The notes: generated from the sequence alone by a model not told the origin. DNA of 64,000 nt from Streptosporangium becharense (GCF_014204985.1 NZ_JACHMP010000001.1:7378001-7442000); one strand, 5' to 3'. Shown: positions 16,776 to 25,939, numbered from the stretch's first letter. Made by a program: numbers and translations.

Positions 16776-18314
16776 ATGACTCCTCCTCTCCGCGCGCCGG
16801 AAACGCGCGCGAAGCGCTTGGCCCTGACGCTCTACACGTACACGTTCCTCGATCAGTTCGTCCTGCTCTATCCGTTCTACGCGCTGCTCTTCGTCGACAC
16901 GGGTCTGTCCACGGCCGAGATCTCCTCGCTCTTCGTGATCTGGTCGCTCGCCTCCATCGTGCTGGAGGTGCCCTCGGGGGTGTGGGCCGATGCCGTCTCC
17001 AGGCGGCGGCTGCTCGCCCTCGCGCCGCTGCTCGCCGCTGCGGGATACGCCCTGTGGGTGGCGGTCCCCTCCTACTGGGCGTTCGCCGCGGGGTTCGTGT
17101 TGTGGGGCTCCTCGGGAGCGCTGCAGTCCGGGGCGACCGAGGCGCTGGTCTACACCGAGCTCGACCGGCTGGGGGCGGCCGGCCGTTACGCCGCCGTCAT
17201 GGGGCGGGCCGCCGCGGTCGGCACCGGCGCCGTCATGGCGTCCATGGCCGTGGCCGCGCCGGCGTTCGCCCTCGGCGGTTACCCGCTGCTGGGGGCCGCC
17301 AGCGTGCTGGCGTGCCTGCTGGCCACGGCCGTCGCGACGGCCTTCCCCGAGCACCGCGAGCGGCCGGCGGAGACGACGTCGGTACGCGACCACGTCGAGA
17401 TCCTGCGCGCCGGCGTGCGCGAGGCGCGCGCCGACCGGTCGGTCCGGCGGGTGCTGCTGCTGGTGCCGGCGGTGACGGCCCTGTGGGGCGCCGTGGAGGA
17501 GTACGTCCCGCTGCTCGCCGCGGAGACCGGGGTCGCCGCGCACCTGGTGCCGCTGCTGGTGCTTCTCACCGCGGTGGGGGGTGCGGCCGGCGGCGTGCTC
17601 GCGGCGACCGTCCGGCGCTCCACCGACCGGGTGCTCGCCGGGGTCCTCGCCTGCGCGGCCCTCGCCCTGGCCGCCGGGGCGGCCAGCGGAGTCGCGGTCG
17701 GGTTCGTCGCCGTCGCGGCGGCCTTCTGCGGTTTCCAGATGGCCAGCGTGCTGGCCGACGCGCGGCTCCAGGAGAGCATCACGGGCCCGGCCCGTGCCAC
17801 CGTCACCTCGCTGGCCGGGCTGGGCACCGACCTCGCCACCGTGCTGGTCTACGGCGCCTACGGCGCGGCCTCGGAGCTGACCGGGCACCGGGAGATCTTC
17901 GTCGTCTCCGCCGTGCCGTACGTCCTGCTGGCCCTTCTCCTGTCACTGGGAGCGGTCCGGATCCGCGGCATCCGGCGGACCCGGCGTACCGGCGCCGAGC
18001 ACGGGTCAGCCGGAGGTGCGGCGGGGCAGCCCCAGCTCGGCGAAGACCGGGCGGTGGTCGGTGCCGGGCAGCGGGTGGACGCCGAAGGTGTTGACCGCCA
18101 TCCGCGCGTCGGCGAGCACGTGGTCGATGGTGACGCCGGGGACGGGCTCCCAGCCCTCCTGCGGCCAGGTCGCGGTCAGCCCGAGGCCGGTGACGTCGGC
18201 CGCGTCCCGGTAACCGCCGGCCAGCAGGTCGCGGACCAGCCCGTGGTCGAGGGTGGCGTTGAAGTCACCGGCGAGCACCCGCAACTGCCCGCCCGCCCGG
18301 GGGAGGGCACGTAG
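16776..18314 (+). CDS. MFS transporter with an antisense-overlapping C-terminal extension
   Basis: 512 residues from ATG 16776 (GAGAAAG upstream). About 12 membrane helices fill residues 15-405. LEVPSGVWADAVSRRRLL is the loop 2-3 motif of the major facilitator superfamily, so it is probably a drug or metabolite exporter. The hydrophobic part ends near 18000, but no stop codon occurs in this frame until 18314, adding about 100 polar residues that are antisense to the 3' end of the EEP nuclease gene. Either the extension is real, or a stop or frameshift was lost near 17990-18010. Core function confidence is good; the true C-terminus is uncertain. Confidence 0.8.
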   Translation: MTPPLRAPETRAKRLALTLYTYTFLDQFVLLYPFYALLFVDTGLSTAEISSLFVIWSLASIVLEVPSGVWADAVSRRRLLALAPLLAAAGYALWVAVPSYWAFAAGFVLWGSSGALQSGATEALVYTELDRLGAAGRYAAVMGRAAAVGTGAVMASMAVAAPAFALGGYPLLGAASVLACLLATAVATAFPEHRERPAETTSVRDHVEILRAGVREARADRSVRRVLLLVPAVTALWGAVEEYVPLLAAETGVAAHLVPLLVLLTAVGGAAGGVLAATVRRSTDRVLAGVLACAALALAAGAASGVAVGFVAVAAAFCGFQMASVLADARLQESITGPARATVTSLAGLGTDLATVLVYGAYGAASELTGHREIFVVSAVPYVLLALLLSLGAVRIRGIRRTRRTGAEHGSAGGAAGQPQLGEDRAVVGAGQRVDAEGVDRHPRVGEHVVDGDAGDGLPALLRPGRGQPEAGDVGRVPVTAGQQVADQPVVEGGVEVTGEHPQLPARPGEGT

Positions 18315-18965
18315 ACCGTCGGCCCAGCACTCCACCTTGTAGTCGTAGCGGGGGGCACACGGGTGGACGGAGACGATCTCGATCTCGTGGCCGCTCGGGT
18401 GGGCGATCACGCCCCGCGCCTGCCGGAACCTGCCCAGCTCGATCATGGGTTTCTCGGTGATGGGGTGTTCGGCGTACACCCCTGACCCCCACACGCCGTC
18501 CACCGCGCGGTCGACGGCGTGTGGCATGATCTCGCGGAGCCCGGCCTTCTCCAGGCGGTCGCGGGCCGCCGGGGTGAGCTCCTGCAGCGCCAGCACGTCG
18601 GGATCGAGCTCGCGCACGAGCTTCATCAGGCTCGTGGTGTCGCCCTCGCCCACGGCGAGGTTCGCGGCGAGCACCCGCAGCCGTCCGTCCGCGACGGGCT
18701 GCTCGCCGTCATCGAAGTGCCGGGGGAGCACGGCCGCCGCCAGCGTCACACAGGTGGCCAGCGCGACGACCGCCGCCGCCCGGCGGCGCAGCCCCAGGGC
18801 GGCGAGCAGCGGGACCGCCGAGGCCGCCGCCACGTACGGGGTGAACGCCACCAGGGGAACCCACTGCCACACCGGGTTCCAGCCGCCGGCCCTGAGCACC
18901 GCCCACACCGTGAACGGCAACGTCAGCAACCAGACCAGGGCACCGACCCATCTCCTCTTGATCAT
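18006..18965 (-). CDS. Membrane-anchored endonuclease/exonuclease/phosphatase-family protein
   Basis: 319 residues. Three N-terminal membrane helices (about residues 7-83), then an EEP domain outside the membrane. Catalytic motifs: AANLAVGEGD, LQELTP (metal Glu), SVHPCAP, AGDFNATLDH, TIDHVLAD and GTDHRPVFAEL. Relatives cleave phosphodiesters in nucleic acids, lipids or nucleotides; the substrate is not evident. No Shine-Dalgarno site is visible, and an ATTAAT -10-like box lies just upstream of the ATG, so the mRNA may be leaderless. Its last 309 bases lie antisense to the MFS gene. Confidence 0.85.
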   Translation of the reverse strand: MIKRRWVGALVWLLTLPFTVWAVLRAGGWNPVWQWVPLVAFTPYVAAASAVPLLAALGLRRRAAAVVALATCVTLAAAVLPRHFDDGEQPVADGRLRVLAANLAVGEGDTTSLMKLVRELDPDVLALQELTPAARDRLEKAGLREIMPHAVDRAVDGVWGSGVYAEHPITEKPMIELGRFRQARGVIAHPSGHEIEIVSVHPCAPRYDYKVECWADGLRALPRAGGQLRVLAGDFNATLDHGLVRDLLAGGYRDAADVTGLGLTATWPQEGWEPVPGVTIDHVLADARMAVNTFGVHPLPGTDHRPVFAELGLPRRTSG

Positions 18966-19046
18966 GAACGGGGAGATTAATGGGATCCCGTGCAGAATCT
19001 GTGAAGATTTCCCAGGGGATTCGGAGAGATCCGGCGGTCGGCGGCC

Positions 19047-20093
19047 TCAGATGAGGTCGTAGGCCCGGGCGATCAGCTCGTAGGACCGGATCCGGTCCGC
19101 CGGGTCGTGCACCATCGTAGTGATCATCAGCTCGTCGGCCCCGGTGCGCTTGCGCAGGTCGTCGAGGCCCTGCCGCACCTCACCCGGGTCGCCGTGCACC
19201 ACCTTGGACAGGTAGTCGTCCAGGAAGTCGCGCTCGATCGGGCTGTACGGGTACGTCTCCGCCTCCTGTGGGGTCGGCAGCGGCTGCGGGGCGCCCCGGC
19301 GCAGCCGGATCATGGACAGCCCGCCCGAGCGGGCCAGGCGCAGCGCGCGTGCCGAGGTGTCGGCGGCGACCGCCGACACGCCGATCACGGCGTACGGCCG
19401 GTCGAGCACGGCGGACGGCTCGAAGGACGACCGGTACAGCTCCAGGGCCGGGATGGTGTTGTCCGCGCTGAAGTGGTGCGCGAACGCGAACGGCAGGCCG
19501 AGCATGCCGGCGAGCTGGGCACTGAAGCCGCTGGAGCCGAGCAGCCAGATGGGCGGCCGGCCCGACTCGGGGGAGCGGGGCACCGCGACGAGCCGTTCCA
19601 GTGGGTGTCCCTCGGGGAACGAGCCGTCCAGGAAGGCGGTCAGCTCGGCCAGCTGCTCGGGGAAGTCGTCGGCGTCCAGGCCGTGCCTGCGCAGCGCACG
19701 GGCGGTGGCCGGGTCGGTGCCGGGGGCCCGGCCGAGCCCGAGGTCGATCCGGCCCGGGTGCAGCGCGTGCAGGGTGCCGAACTGCTCGGCGACGATCAGC
19801 GGGGCGTGGTTGGGCAGCATCACGCCCCCGGAGCCCAGCCGGATGGTCGTGGTCGCCGCGGCCAGGTGCGCGATCAGCACCGCGGGTGAGGAGCTGGCCA
19901 CCGAGGGCATTCCGTGGTGCTCGGCGACCCAGATCCGGTGGTACCCCCATTCCTCCGCCCGCCTGGCCAGCTCGGTGCTCGCCCGCAGGGTCTCGGTCGG
20001 CGTCACGCCCGACCCCACGACGGCCAGCTCCAGGACCGACAGGGGGAACTCGGCGGACCCGCGCGCCACGCCACGAATGTTGTCTTCAGCCAT
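19047..20093 (-). CDS. Luciferase-like (LLM) flavin-dependent oxidoreductase
   Basis: 348 residues from ATG 20091-20093. Bacterial-luciferase TIM barrel of the MsnO8 subgroup: ELARRAEEWGYHRIWVAEHHGMP, RLGSGGVMLPNHAPLIVAEQ, HPGRIDLGLGRAPGTDP and PIWLLGSSGFSAQLAG are characteristic. It would use FMN or F420 for an unknown oxidation. No clear ribosome site; an in-frame GTG 24 bases downstream is an alternative start. It lies 28 bases after the membrane glycosyltransferase gene and 81 bases before the EEP gene, so the three may be co-transcribed. Confidence 0.85.
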   Translation of the reverse strand: MAEDNIRGVARGSAEFPLSVLELAVVGSGVTPTETLRASTELARRAEEWGYHRIWVAEHHGMPSVASSSPAVLIAHLAAATTTIRLGSGGVMLPNHAPLIVAEQFGTLHALHPGRIDLGLGRAPGTDPATARALRRHGLDADDFPEQLAELTAFLDGSFPEGHPLERLVAVPRSPESGRPPIWLLGSSGFSAQLAGMLGLPFAFAHHFSADNTIPALELYRSSFEPSAVLDRPYAVIGVSAVAADTSARALRLARSGGLSMIRLRRGAPQPLPTPQEAETYPYSPIERDFLDDYLSKVVHGDPGEVRQGLDDLRKRTGADELMITTMVHDPADRIRSYELIARAYDLI

Positions 20094-20121
20094 GAACGCG
20101 GCAACCCGGCCCGCCTGAGGT

Positions 20122-21688
20122 CTATTCCGGTCGCCCGGCCGGTTCGCCCGCTCCCGGCGGGTGCGGCGCGGACGTCTCCGGCTCACCGGGCGGACTCTCC
20201 TGCGGCTCGGCCGGAATCCCTTCCGGCCCGCCGGCAATGGGACTTCCCTCCGGTTCGTCTCCGGCCCCCGCGGGACCGGGCCGCGCCGACCGGCCGTTCG
20301 CGATGATCGCCAGAGAGAGGCAGAAGAGGGGAACGGCGGGCAGCCAGTAGCGGCTGTCGTAGGAGGTGACGACCACCGGCCCGACGGTGAGGGCGGCCCC
20401 GGCGGCCAGCGGCAGGAACGCGACCCCGGCCGTCCTCCGCAGCGGGCGGACGGCGCAGCAGACCCCGTACCCGAGCAGGGTTCCGACGGTCAGGACGCCG
20501 AACAGCGGCCCCGGCAGGAAGACGTAGGTCTGGTAGAGGCGCATCAGCTCCGCGGCGGGTTCGGTGAATCGGGTGGCCGCCGGCCCCCGCTGGTAGGCCC
20601 GCAGGTCACGCTGGATGCTCCCGCCCGGGATGCGGACCCCGTCGGGCAGCGGGCCGGTGGTGTTGGGGAAGGCGTAGCGGTTGTAGAGGATCGGCACGGA
20701 GTCGGGACGCGGCCCCCTGCGCCAGTTCAGCGTCCGCTGGAGATCCCGGGCGACCAGCCGGAAGTAGTCCAGCGGCTGGCCGAGGATGGCGCGCCGGGCG
20801 AAACGGCCCGCCAGCTCGTCGATCCCCGGCTGGAACAGGTCCGCGCGGGTGACGACCGGGTGGCCGGGGACCTTCCGCAGCGGTGACCAGTCGGACCAGA
20901 TGAAATGCGGCGAGCCCGGGCGGAGGCCGGCGGGCTGGGACGGGCAGAGGACGGCTTCGTCCGCGGGCGGTCCGATCTTCGCGCAGTCGGCGAACGGCAT
21001 GGTGCGGGCCCAGAGCCACACGCCGCTTCCCCCGTTGAGCGCCGGTGATCCGTGCCAGGACCCGTGCCACAGGGCGTAACCGCCGAGCGGGACCGTCGCG
21101 GCGACCACGGCCGCGATCAGGGGCCGCCATCCGGAGCGGTTGACGAGCAGGCAGGCGGCGAGCAGGGGGAGTAGCACGAGCCCGACCGAGCGGGTGAGCG
21201 TCGCCGCGGCCAGGAGCAGCGCGGCCGGGGGAGACCCGCGGCGGCCACAACGCGACCGTCACCGCGGCGACCACCAGGAACGAGAAGAGGGTGTCGCTCA
21301 GGACGGTGTGCTCGAAGAAGATCTGATAGGCGTCGAAGAGGACCGGGGCCGCCGCGAGCGAGGCCCACCCCGCCCGGAGCCCTCCGGCCCGGCGGCGGAC
21401 GAGCGCGTAGACCAGCGTCCCCGTCGCCAGCCCCATCAGGTGCTGGACCGTCACGACGGCGGTGAAGGCGTGCAGCGGCCGCATCACCCACAGCAGGAAC
21501 GAATAACCACTGGGGCGGACGGGATAGGGCTGCATCCGCTCGGCGACGCCCACGTAGTCGAAGGAGTCCTCCAGCCAGATGGCCGGGGAATAGGCGACCA
21601 CGGTCAGTGCCCGAAGCGCGGCGGCCATTGCGAAAAGGGAGGTGAAAAGGCGGTGGCGGGATAACAGGCGTCGTAACGCTAATCGCAT
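20122..21688 (-). pseudogene. GT-C type membrane glycosyltransferase with apparent frameshift
   Basis: Two frames join into one protein of about 520 residues. Bases 21688 to about 21230 encode an N-terminal half with AIWLEDSFDYVGVAERM (acidic first-loop motif of GT39/ArnT-like enzymes), RPSGYSFLLWVM and several helices. The second half (helices, then a Pro/Glu-rich tail) continues in another frame, starting with LLLAAATLTRSVGLVLLPLL. The switch fits one extra base in the run of five G at 21227-21231. It could be a sequencing error, a true mutation or slippage. The first ten codons contain three rare TTA leucine codons (3, 5 and 9). The lipid-linked sugar donor and the acceptor are unknown. 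Confidence 0.7.
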
Positions 21689-21973
21689 CTGCGGGCGGGT
21701 CCTCTCGGAACGGGTCGGGCAGACCCGCCGCAGGAAGGGGAAACCGCCGGTTACAAGGCCCTTTCCAGGCGGCGCGTGTCCCGAACGAATTCATGAACGA
21801 CGCCGCCGTGAAGATCGCGGTGGCAGAACGGAAACATAGTGATCTCACGTTCCGATGGCAAATGAAAAGCAGGGGTTATTCGTGTCTGGAACGTCACGCG
21901 AAGTCGTCTCCGGTGGTCGTGTGCCATTCCGGGGAGGAGAAACGCGGCTGTGGAACCGGTCGCCCGTTGTCCG

Positions 21974-22606
21974 CTATCCGTTGTCCGTCGTCCGCTCCCC
22001 GGCCGCCAGGGTGGCGGTGTAGACCAGCGCGGGCGGGACGTTGTGCCAGACCGGCCCGAGAGTGCCGACGGTGGCGAAGGTGCGGTCCAGCAGGGCACGG
22101 AACCGGCGGAAGCGGGGGAGCGGCAGCACGGTCAGCGTCGTGACGGTGCTGAACCTCCCGCCGGGGGCGAGGGAGGAGGCGATCTCGCCGAGGACGTGCG
22201 CCTGCTGCGCCTCGTCGAACAGGGTCCAGGGCAACGAGGAGACGATCGCGTCGGCGCGGGTCACCCCGGCCTTCGCGAGCAGGGCGCCCAGATCACCCGC
22301 GTCACCGGCGATCACCTCCAGCCAGGGGCGGCTGCCACGAAGGTGGTGGACCATGTCGTCGTTGAGTTCGACGGCGATCTGCCGTCCGCCGGGCGGCAGG
22401 CGGTCGCTGATCGCGTCGCTGATCACCCCGCCGCCGGCGCCGAGTTCGACCACCACGGCTCCCGGGGTGTCGGGGACGACGGACGCGGCCAGCCGGGCGA
22501 CGGCCTTCGAGCTGGGTGCGATGGCACCCAGTTGGTGCGGGTTGCGGATGATCGCACCGAGGAAGGTGCGGGTGTCGCCGGTCGTGGCACGGGTTCGAGA
22601 GAGCAC
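21974..22606 (-). CDS. PmtA-like SAM methyltransferase
   Basis: 210 residues, GTG start 11 bases after GGAGGG. Class I Rossmann methyltransferase: VVELGAGGGVISDAI is the SAM-binding motif, followed by AVELNDDM (ribose-binding acidic residue), VIAGDAGDL and VSSLPWTLF. The last resembles the motif of phospholipid N-methyltransferases and rRNA dimethylase relatives. The N-terminal FLGAIIRNPHQLGAIAPSS is typical of PmtA-like proteins, so phosphatidylethanolamine is a plausible substrate. The 285 bases downstream to the glycosyltransferase start hold no recognised gene. Confidence 0.82.
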   Translation of the reverse strand: MLSRTRATTGDTRTFLGAIIRNPHQLGAIAPSSKAVARLAASVVPDTPGAVVVELGAGGGVISDAISDRLPPGGRQIAVELNDDMVHHLRGSRPWLEVIAGDAGDLGALLAKAGVTRADAIVSSLPWTLFDEAQQAHVLGEIASSLAPGGRFSTVTTLTVLPLPRFRRFRALLDRTFATVGTLGPVWHNVPPALVYTATLAAGERTTDNG

Positions 22607-22695
22607 CGCCAGGTAATTCCCTCCGCTGAGAAGGGTATGCCGATTCGGGAGACGTTGATCAGTATGTTCCTCGAGGCGGCGGCCTGTTCCCGGCT

Positions 22696-22850
22696 GCGCC
22701 GCCCTCGTACCCGGCCCCGCTCCGGCCCCGCTCCGTCCGTCCCGGGTCCAGCCCTGCGCCGCCCTCGTACCGGCCGAGCTCCGGCCCGGGTCCAGCCTCG
22801 CCCCGGACCCGGTCCGATGCCGGTCCGGGTCCGATGCCGGTCCGGGTCCG
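22696..22850. repeat. GC-rich imperfect direct repeats
   Basis: GCGCCGCCCTCGTAC occurs at 22696-22710 and 22756-22770, each followed by related GCTCCGGCCC and GGGTCCAGCC segments (a duplication of about 60 bp). A perfect 17-bp tandem repeat GTCCGATGCCGGTCCGG lies at 22812-22828 and 22829-22845. Non-coding, between the methyltransferase gene and the permease terminator. Confidence 0.75.
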
Positions 22851-22853
22851 GGG

Positions 22854-22882
22854 CCGGGGTGAGCGTCGGCCGCTCACCCCGG
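22854..22882 (-). terminator. Hairpin terminator of the amino-acid permease gene
   Basis: Perfect 12-bp inverted repeat (CCGGGGTGAGCG and complement) with a 5-base loop, beginning 3 bases after the permease stop codon. No T-run. Confidence 0.7.
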
Positions 22883-22885
22883 TCG

Positions 22886-24337
22886 TCAGCGGTCGTCGCC
22901 GGGCAGGCCGCCGCGGGTCGTGGGGTGCGTCCTGGCCAGCTCGGAGTGCCGGTAGGAGTACGCGAAGTACACGACCAGCCCGATCAGGAACCAGACCGCG
23001 AAGCGGAGCCAGGTCTCCCAGCGCAGGAACGTGATCAGCCACAGGGAGAAGACGATCCCGATCGCGGGCACCACCGGCATCCCGGGGCAGTGGAAGGTGC
23101 GGGGCAGCTCGGGGTGGCGGTAACGAAGGACGATCACCGCCGCGCACACCACCACGAAGGCGAGCAGGATGCCGATGTTGGTCAGCTCGGCCGCCTCGGC
23201 GATCGGGAGGAAACCGGCGATGATCGCGGAGATGACACCGGCGATCCACGTCACCCGGGTCGGCACGTGCCGGGTCGGGTGCGTCTTGGCGAACCACTTC
23301 GGCAGCAGGCCGTCGCGGCTCATCGCGAACCACACGCGGGTCACGCCGAGCAGGAAGGTGAACATGACGGTGAGGATGCCGACGATGGCGCCGACGGCGA
23401 TCACGTCCGCCAGGATCCGCAGGCCCACCGACTGGAACGCCGAGGAGAAGCCGCTCTCCCGGTCGATCTGGTCGTATCTCTGCATGCCGGTCAGCACCAG
23501 GCAGGCCAGCACGTAGAGGATCATCGAGATGACGAGCGAGTAGATGATCGCCTTCGGCATGTGGCGCTTGGCGTCCTTGGACTCCTCGGCCGCGGTGCTC
23601 ATGGCGTCGTAGCCGAAGACGGCGAAGAAGACCGTGGCCGCGCCGGTGACGGCGCCGCCGAGGCCGTAGGGGAAGAACGGGGTGTAGTTGGCGGTGTTGA
23701 TGTAGAAGGCGCCGACGATGATGACCAGCAGCACCACGGCGACCTTGAGGGCGACGACGGCCACCTCGAAACGGGCCGCGCTGCGGATGCCCAGGCTGAG
23801 CAGGTAGGCGATCAGCAGGCAGAGCAGGGCGGCGAACAGGTCGACCCGGTGTCCCTCGCCCGTCCCCGGGGCACCCAGCATCCAGGTGGGCAGCGTGATG
23901 CCCAGGTCGGTCAGCAGGAACGAGAAGTAGCCGGAGATGCCGATGGCGACGACGGCGACGATCGCGGTGTACTCCAGCAGCAGGTCCCAGCCGATGAACC
24001 AACCGGCCAGCTCGCCCAGGACCGCGTAACCGTAGGTGTAGGCCGACCCGGCCTTCGGGATGAGCCCGGCGAACTCCGCGTACGAGAACGCCGCGGCGGC
24101 GCTCGCCACCCCGGCGATCAGGAACGACAGCACGACCGCGGGCCCCGCCGTACCGTTGGCGACGGCGCCCGCGAGCGCGAAGATGCCCGCTCCGATGATG
24201 CCGCCCACTCCGATCGCGGTGAGCTGCCAGAGCCCCAGCACCCGGGTGAGCTGTTCACCCCCGGTGCCTTCCGGTTCTTCGATGTGCTCGATGGGCTTGC
24301 GACGGAAAACACCTGATCCCGAGCCGGTCATGGCCAT
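22886..24337 (-). CDS. APC-superfamily amino acid permease (cationic amino acid transporter type)
   Basis: 483 residues from the ATG at 24335-24337, preceded by a run of G residues as ribosome site; in-frame ATGs lie 6 codons upstream and 2 codons downstream. About 12-13 membrane helices. LWQLTAIGVGGIIGAGIFALAG is the helix-1 substrate-binding signature of APC transporters; FFAVFGYDAMSTAAEESKDAKRHMPKAI is the helix 6-7 segment of CAT/YfnA-type proteins. Probably imports or exchanges amino acids by proton coupling. Monocistronic, with its own terminator. Confidence 0.92.
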   Translation of the reverse strand: MAMTGSGSGVFRRKPIEHIEEPEGTGGEQLTRVLGLWQLTAIGVGGIIGAGIFALAGAVANGTAGPAVVLSFLIAGVASAAAAFSYAEFAGLIPKAGSAYTYGYAVLGELAGWFIGWDLLLEYTAIVAVVAIGISGYFSFLLTDLGITLPTWMLGAPGTGEGHRVDLFAALLCLLIAYLLSLGIRSAARFEVAVVALKVAVVLLVIIVGAFYINTANYTPFFPYGLGGAVTGAATVFFAVFGYDAMSTAAEESKDAKRHMPKAIIYSLVISMILYVLACLVLTGMQRYDQIDRESGFSSAFQSVGLRILADVIAVGAIVGILTVMFTFLLGVTRVWFAMSRDGLLPKWFAKTHPTRHVPTRVTWIAGVISAIIAGFLPIAEAAELTNIGILLAFVVVCAAVIVLRYRHPELPRTFHCPGMPVVPAIGIVFSLWLITFLRWETWLRFAVWFLIGLVVYFAYSYRHSELARTHPTTRGGLPGDDR

Positions 24338-24504
24338 GACGCATCCCCCCCGCATGACGACCGCAGCGGACTGCTTTGCGTGCTACCCAGCCTAACGGAC
24401 GGCGTTTACGCCCTCACGCCGGGTGATGTGTTCGCGGCACTGCCGGGCCGGGCCGCGGCGGGGTACCGTCGTGTTATCGGATCCCAGCGACGGGGGGAGC
24501 CGCC

Positions 24505-25086
24505 ATGCCGGACGACCCTGATCACGTGCTCGACTCCATTGACGGAGCCGTCGACGAGTGGCTCGCGATGAGCGACGATTCCATGCGCTGGTCGCCGCCG
24601 GAGAAGGCGGCGCCGCGCCACCGGCTCGGCCTGCCGGTGCCGCCCCTTCCCGAGTTCCTGGACGACCTCCTCCATGAGCTCGGCGACCGCCTCGGCCCAC
24701 CGGCGCAGGCCGCGGTCGATGCGGTCCGCCCTCTGGGGGAGGGGGTGGTCGACGCCGTCTCCGCCTTCCTCGACACCCCTGCCGTCCGGCAGCTTCTCCA
24801 GCCGCCCGGCGGTCACGGCCGGCCCGCGATCATGCCGCCCGGTGAGGGCGGGGGATCACCGGCGGACGCGGAGTCGCCCTGGGAGTACGCGCTCGGCGCG
24901 GCGGACGATCCCGGAGCCGCCGGGGCGGACCCGGGCGGTGGCGCGGGCCCGGACGAGGCGGGTCCGGACGGCGCGGGTCCGGCCGAGGCGCACCGGGGCG
25001 AGACGAGCCAGGACGACACGGAGCAGGACGACACGGAGCAGGACGACACGGGGCGGGGCGGGTCGCACCGGCGCGGGTGCGGGTGA
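24505..25086 (+). CDS. Hypothetical acidic protein with QDDTE repeats
   Basis: 193 residues; ATG 5 bases after GGGGGGAG. I do not recognise a family. Residues 1-105 are moderately ordered, with amphipathic stretches (LPEFLDDLLHELGDRLG, AAVDAVRPLGEGVVDAVSAFL). Residues 106-193 are low complexity, rich in Gly, Asp, Pro and Ala. Near the C-terminus is a 15-base tandem repeat encoding QDDTE three times (25009-25050). No signal peptide or membrane helix, so probably a soluble cytoplasmic protein. Confidence 0.6.
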   Translation: MPDDPDHVLDSIDGAVDEWLAMSDDSMRWSPPEKAAPRHRLGLPVPPLPEFLDDLLHELGDRLGPPAQAAVDAVRPLGEGVVDAVSAFLDTPAVRQLLQPPGGHGRPAIMPPGEGGGSPADAESPWEYALGAADDPGAAGADPGGGAGPDEAGPDGAGPAEAHRGETSQDDTEQDDTEQDDTGRGGSHRRGCG

Positions 25087-25138
25087 CGGCCGCGACGGCG
25101 TAGGCGGGCCCGGCCGCCGAGGAGTGTCTTCGTGGTGG

Positions 25139-25819
25139 TCAGTCCGGGGAGCCGGTCGGCTCCAGCATGGGCACGAGGAACTGCCGGGCCACCGCGGCCA
25201 GTTGCCCGTCGTCGTCGAGGTCGATGATGTGACTGGGGATCGCCAGGAAGGAGGCGGAGACCCGGACCATCAGTTCGGCCACGAGGTCGGTGTCCAGGTC
25301 GCCCGACACGTTGCCCGCGCGTTGCTCGCGGCGGAGCTGGCCCGCGACGAACTGCCGCACGGTGGCGAGGGTCCGGCCCCCGTCGTTGATCATGGAGGGC
25401 ACGAGCAGGTCCGGTTCCGCGGCGATCAGACCGCCGATCAGCGGGTTGTGCCGGATGGCGCGCAAGGAGCTGACAAAGCCCAGGACCACCCGGTCGGCGG
25501 CGGTGCCGGCTTGTTCTATGTCGGTGAGGAACCGGTTGAAATACCGGCGGAACTCCCGGCGTACCACGTGTTCGACCAGTGCTTCCTTCGTGGTGAACCG
25601 CCGGTAGACCGTGATTCGTGAAACCCCGGCCCGCCGGGCCACGTCCTCCATGGTGGAGCGCCGGATGCCCATCCGGCAGAACTGCTCGTACGCCGCATCG
25701 AGTATGTGCGCACGGGTCTCGTCCGTGTCGTCGACCCGTTCGACGGCGTCGATGTACGCGCGCTCCAGCAGTGACTCCGAGTTCGACGGCGCCATGAGTG
25801 CGGACAGTTCAATTTCCAT
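25139..25819 (-). CDS. TetR-family regulator, probable controller of the lcp genes
   Basis: 226 residues from ATG 25817-25819, directly after AGGAGGTG. The helix-turn-helix lies at about residues 35-80 (RAHILDAAYEQFCRMGIRRSTMEDVARRAGVSRITVYRRF). The C-terminal ligand-binding half has MINDGGRTLATVRQF and the tail of TetR_C proteins. It diverges from lcp1 across a 158-base gap holding an inverted repeat. TetR regulators (LcpR type) control lcp genes in other rubber-degrading actinomycetes, so a repressor relieved by an isoprenoid product is the natural inference. Confidence 0.88.
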   Translation of the reverse strand: MEIELSALMAPSNSESLLERAYIDAVERVDDTDETRAHILDAAYEQFCRMGIRRSTMEDVARRAGVSRITVYRRFTTKEALVEHVVRREFRRYFNRFLTDIEQAGTAADRVVLGFVSSLRAIRHNPLIGGLIAAEPDLLVPSMINDGGRTLATVRQFVAGQLRREQRAGNVSGDLDTDLVAELMVRVSASFLAIPSHIIDLDDDGQLAAVARQFLVPMLEPTGSPD

Positions 25820-25900
25820 GATCACCTCCTGTGGACGACTCTGCCTCGGTCGCCGACGGTCGCACGATGGGCCTTGTGGTGAACGACGCAGTGTGCTTCA

Positions 25901-25939
25901 TTGATGATACGCAGACTCATTCTACATTTCATCGTATCA
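25901..25939. promoter_or_regulatory. lcp1 promoter and candidate TetR operator
   Basis: TGATACG (25905-25911) and its exact complement CGTATCA (25933-25939) flank 21 bases. Overlapping them is a plausible sigma-70 type promoter for lcp1: TTGATG at 25901-25906, 16 bases, then TACATT at 25923-25928. The area is much AT-richer than its surroundings. Repressor binding would cover both boxes. Confidence 0.45.

Noticed and set aside
21751-21834. 28-codon minus-strand ORF upstream of the frameshifted glycosyltransferase, considered as a leader peptide
   Set aside because: Has an ATG and a weak purine run but no recognisable leader pattern or clustered codons; no support beyond being open.
22696-22850. 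Mobile-element ends suggested by the direct repeats
   Set aside because: Imperfect GC-rich duplications without inverted terminal repeats, transposase or target duplication; simple slippage explains them.
21950-24316. 788-codon plus-strand open frame opposite the methyltransferase and permease genes
   Set aside because: Asp/Gly/Gln-rich low-complexity translation, no motif; the permease on the minus strand is unmistakable and the frame spans its terminator and repeats.
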